Positions 62,485 to 64,000 of a stretch of DNA of 64,000 bases are shown here, piece by piece. The stretch is taken from positions 4,676-68,675 of the forward strand of contig JAGUXE010000275.1 in the NCBI GenBank assembly GCA_020061995.1, read 5' to 3'. The notes under the pieces are model-generated. The model worked only from the letters and a program-made list of their open reading frames with translations. It made no database searches and was not told the DNA's origin. Within the stretch, counting starts at the first letter, position 1, and each line of letters begins with the position of its first letter. The position numbers were made by a program, and so were the translations under genes. Origin of the DNA: Ignavibacteriales bacterium. Its GTDB lineage: Bacteria; Bacteroidota; Ignavibacteria; Ignavibacteriales; Ignavibacteriaceae.

Positions 62485-63438
62485 GTGAAAGAAAAGAAAT
62501 TATATCTTGCGGGAAACCGTGGGATGGTTGGCTCTGCAATTCATAGGAATCTTGAAAGTAAAAATTTTTCCAACATCATCACCCGCTCAATTGATGAGTT
62601 AGATTTAATACGTCAAAAAGATGTCGAAGAGTTTTTTGAGAAGGAAAAACCTGAAGTTGTGATTATTGCAGCGGCTAAAGTTGGTGGTATTATGGCTAAT
62701 AATATTTATCGGGCTGATTTTATTTATCAAAATATAATGATTGAAGCAAATATTATTCAGGCGGCACATAAATATGGAGTTGAAAAACTTATTTTTCTCG
62801 GAAGTTCTTGTATCTATCCGAAACTTGCGCCACAGCCGCTAAAAGAAGAATCACTACTTTCAGGTTATTTAGAATACACAAACGAGCCGTATGCAATTGC
62901 AAAAATTGCAGGGATAAAATTGTGTGAAAGTTACTACAAACAATACGGAAGTAATTTCTATTCTGCCATGCCGACTAACCTATACGGTTTTTATGATAAT
63001 TTTGATCTCGAAACAAGTCATGTACTACCTGCATTGATCAGAAAATTTCACGAAGCAAAAATGGCCGAAAATGATTCCGTTACATTATGGGGAACCGGCA
63101 CTCCTAAACGTGAGTTTATGTTTGTTGATGATTTGGCAGATGCAATTGTATTTCTACTTGAAAATATTAACGCAGTCGATATTTATTCAAAAGAAATTTC
63201 ACAAATAAATATTGGTACGGGGGAAGATGTTAAAATTATTGAAGCTGCAGAAATTATAGCTCAAGTAACTGGATTCACCGGTAAGATAATTTACGATACA
63301 ACTAAACCTGACGGAACTCCACGTAAATTAATGGATGTTTCTCGACTTCATTCGCTTGGATGGAAACATAAAACTTCATTCAAAGAAGGTATCGAAAAAA
63401 CTTATGATTGGTTTATTAATAATAGAATTTGGAATTGA
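62485..63438 (+). CDS. fcl: GDP-L-fucose synthase
   Basis: This 317-residue SDR enzyme makes GDP-L-fucose from the 4-keto-6-deoxymannose intermediate by epimerisation and reduction. [11 protein letters not shown] (9-19) is the NADP-binding loop; Ser107/108 ([14 protein letters not shown]) with Tyr136 and Lys140 (EPYAIAK) form the catalytic site, and [28 protein letters not shown] is family-specific. The gmd gene follows 12 bp later, so the two steps are co-expressed; the usual order gmd-fcl is reversed. The product supplies fucose for surface glycans. Confidence 0.97.
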   Translation: MKEKKLYLAGNRGMVGSAIHRNLESKNFSNIITRSIDELDLIRQKDVEEFFEKEKPEVVIIAAAKVGGIMANNIYRADFIYQNIMIEANIIQAAHKYGVEKLIFLGSSCIYPKLAPQPLKEESLLSGYLEYTNEPYAIAKIAGIKLCESYYKQYGSNFYSAMPTNLYGFYDNFDLETSHVLPALIRKFHEAKMAENDSVTLWGTGTPKREFMFVDDLADAIVFLLENINAVDIYSKEISQINIGTGEDVKIIEAAEIIAQVTGFTGKIIYDTTKPDGTPRKLMDVSRLHSLGWKHKTSFKEGIEKTYDWFINNRIWN

Positions 63439-63450
63439 AAAGGAATCAAA

Positions 63451-64000
63451 ATGAAAAAAGCTCTTATAACAGGTATCACAGGACAAGACGGCAGTTACTT
63501 AACAGAACTTCTTTTAGAAAAGGGTTATGAAGTACACGGAATAATTCGCAGAAGCAGTTCTTTCAACACAGGAAGGATTGATCATCTCTATAATAATCCC
63601 GAGATTTTAAACAAAAAAATGTTTCTACATTATGGCGATCTTGTTGATACAAGCAATCTCAACAGATTATTGGAAAAAATTGAACCCGATGAAATTTATA
63701 ACTTAGCGGCTCAAAGTCATGTTAAAGTATCATTTGAAATCCCGGATTATACTGCTCAAGTTGATGCATTAGGAACGTTAAGATTTTTAGATGCGATTCG
63801 TGAAGTTGGTTTGCGTGAAGTGAAATTTTATCAAGCATCAACAAGTGAACTTTTTGGAAAAGTTCAAGAAGTACCTCAATCTGAAACAACACCTTTTTAT
63901 CCCCGTTCACCTTATGGCGTAGCAAAACTTTATGGCTATTGGATTATTATCAATTATAGAGAAGCATATGATTTATTTGCGAGCAACGGAATTTTATTTA
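63451..64000 (+). CDS. gmd: GDP-mannose 4,6-dehydratase (5' part, cut by window end)
   Basis: The ATG at 63451 is preceded by AAGGA and 183 residues are visible of the usual ~340-370. The sequence begins [20 protein letters not shown] with the NADP loop at 8-14; catalytic Thr131 and Glu133 ([15 protein letters not shown]) and Tyr155/Lys159 (SPYGVAK) are all present. It converts GDP-mannose to GDP-4-keto-6-deoxymannose, the substrate of the adjacent fucose synthase. Confidence 0.97.
   Translation, partial: MKKALITGITGQDGSYLTELLLEKGYEVHGIIRRSSSFNTGRIDHLYNNPEILNKKMFLHYGDLVDTSNLNRLLEKIEPDEIYNLAAQSHVKVSFEIPDYTAQVDALGTLRFLDAIREVGLREVKFYQASTSELFGKVQEVPQSETTPFYPRSPYGVAKLYGYWIIINYREAYDLFASNGILF

Overview
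The window looks like chromosomal DNA from a member of the Ignavibacteria (Ignavibacteriota, next to Bacteroidota/Chlorobi), probably Melioribacter- or Ignavibacterium-like. Evidence: AT-rich DNA; several secreted proteins ending in the NYPNPFNPSTKI-type type IX secretion (T9SS) sorting domain; a C25/gingipain-family protease; Bacteroidota-type promoters (TTTG / TAnnTTTG); many dispersed palindromic repeats; and Ignavibacteria-style lipoprotein and outer-membrane families. The genus is an inference; no rRNA gene is present.

Layout. 1-5.8 kb: a restriction/defence block (partial HTH regulator, GmrSD-like DUF262/DUF1524 protein, a 29-codon relic of a DUF5655-type gene, a helicase-less type ISP-like restriction-methylase) ending at the 3' end of a tRNA-Arg(CCT). 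5.9-8.9 kb: DUF190, the fluoride channel CrcB, a YjbH-like barrel, a small anchored protein and an ATP-grasp enzyme, all leftward. 9.4-13.3 kb: an envelope operon (TPR lipoprotein, DUF4292 lipoprotein, EnvC-like degenerate M23 protein). 13.5-21 kb: a surface-polysaccharide cluster (flippase, UDP-galactopyranose mutase, HTH protein, four glycosyltransferases) with an unusual 20-bp-period AT-rich repeat array. 21-29 kb: a 1764-residue C25 protease with sorting domain, a second sorting-domain protein and an outer-membrane barrel. 29-36.5 kb: RAYT transposase with REP-like hairpins, MalQ, a VapBC/FitAB-type toxin-antitoxin pair, glutathione peroxidase, membrane proteins and Pta.

36.6-45 kb is the most interesting block: a histidine kinase whose extracytoplasmic sensor domain carries a CxxCH heme-c motif, a sigma-54 response regulator, a degenerate receiver protein, then a Rieske protein, a b6-type cytochrome b, an 11-CxxCH cytochrome c and a DUF2339 membrane protein. 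It reads as a redox-sensing two-component system next to an alternative quinol:cytochrome c oxidoreductase. 45.4-56 kb is housekeeping (YggS, DivIVA-like, PNP, IleS, DksA-like, LspA, RluA, CysS, YgjP, tRNA-fMet). 56-60 kb is a repeat-rich zone around a second RAYT, with a decayed copy of the tRNA-fMet 3' end interrupted by a 14-bp palindrome. 60.4-64 kb has an anti-sigma-like protein, LhgO and the GDP-fucose genes fcl and gmd (cut by the window end).

Small-scale structure stands out: at least three palindrome families, two RAYT genes each beside a different hairpin family, filled and empty versions of a nested palindrome, and several clean operator-like palindromes at regulator or enzyme promoters.
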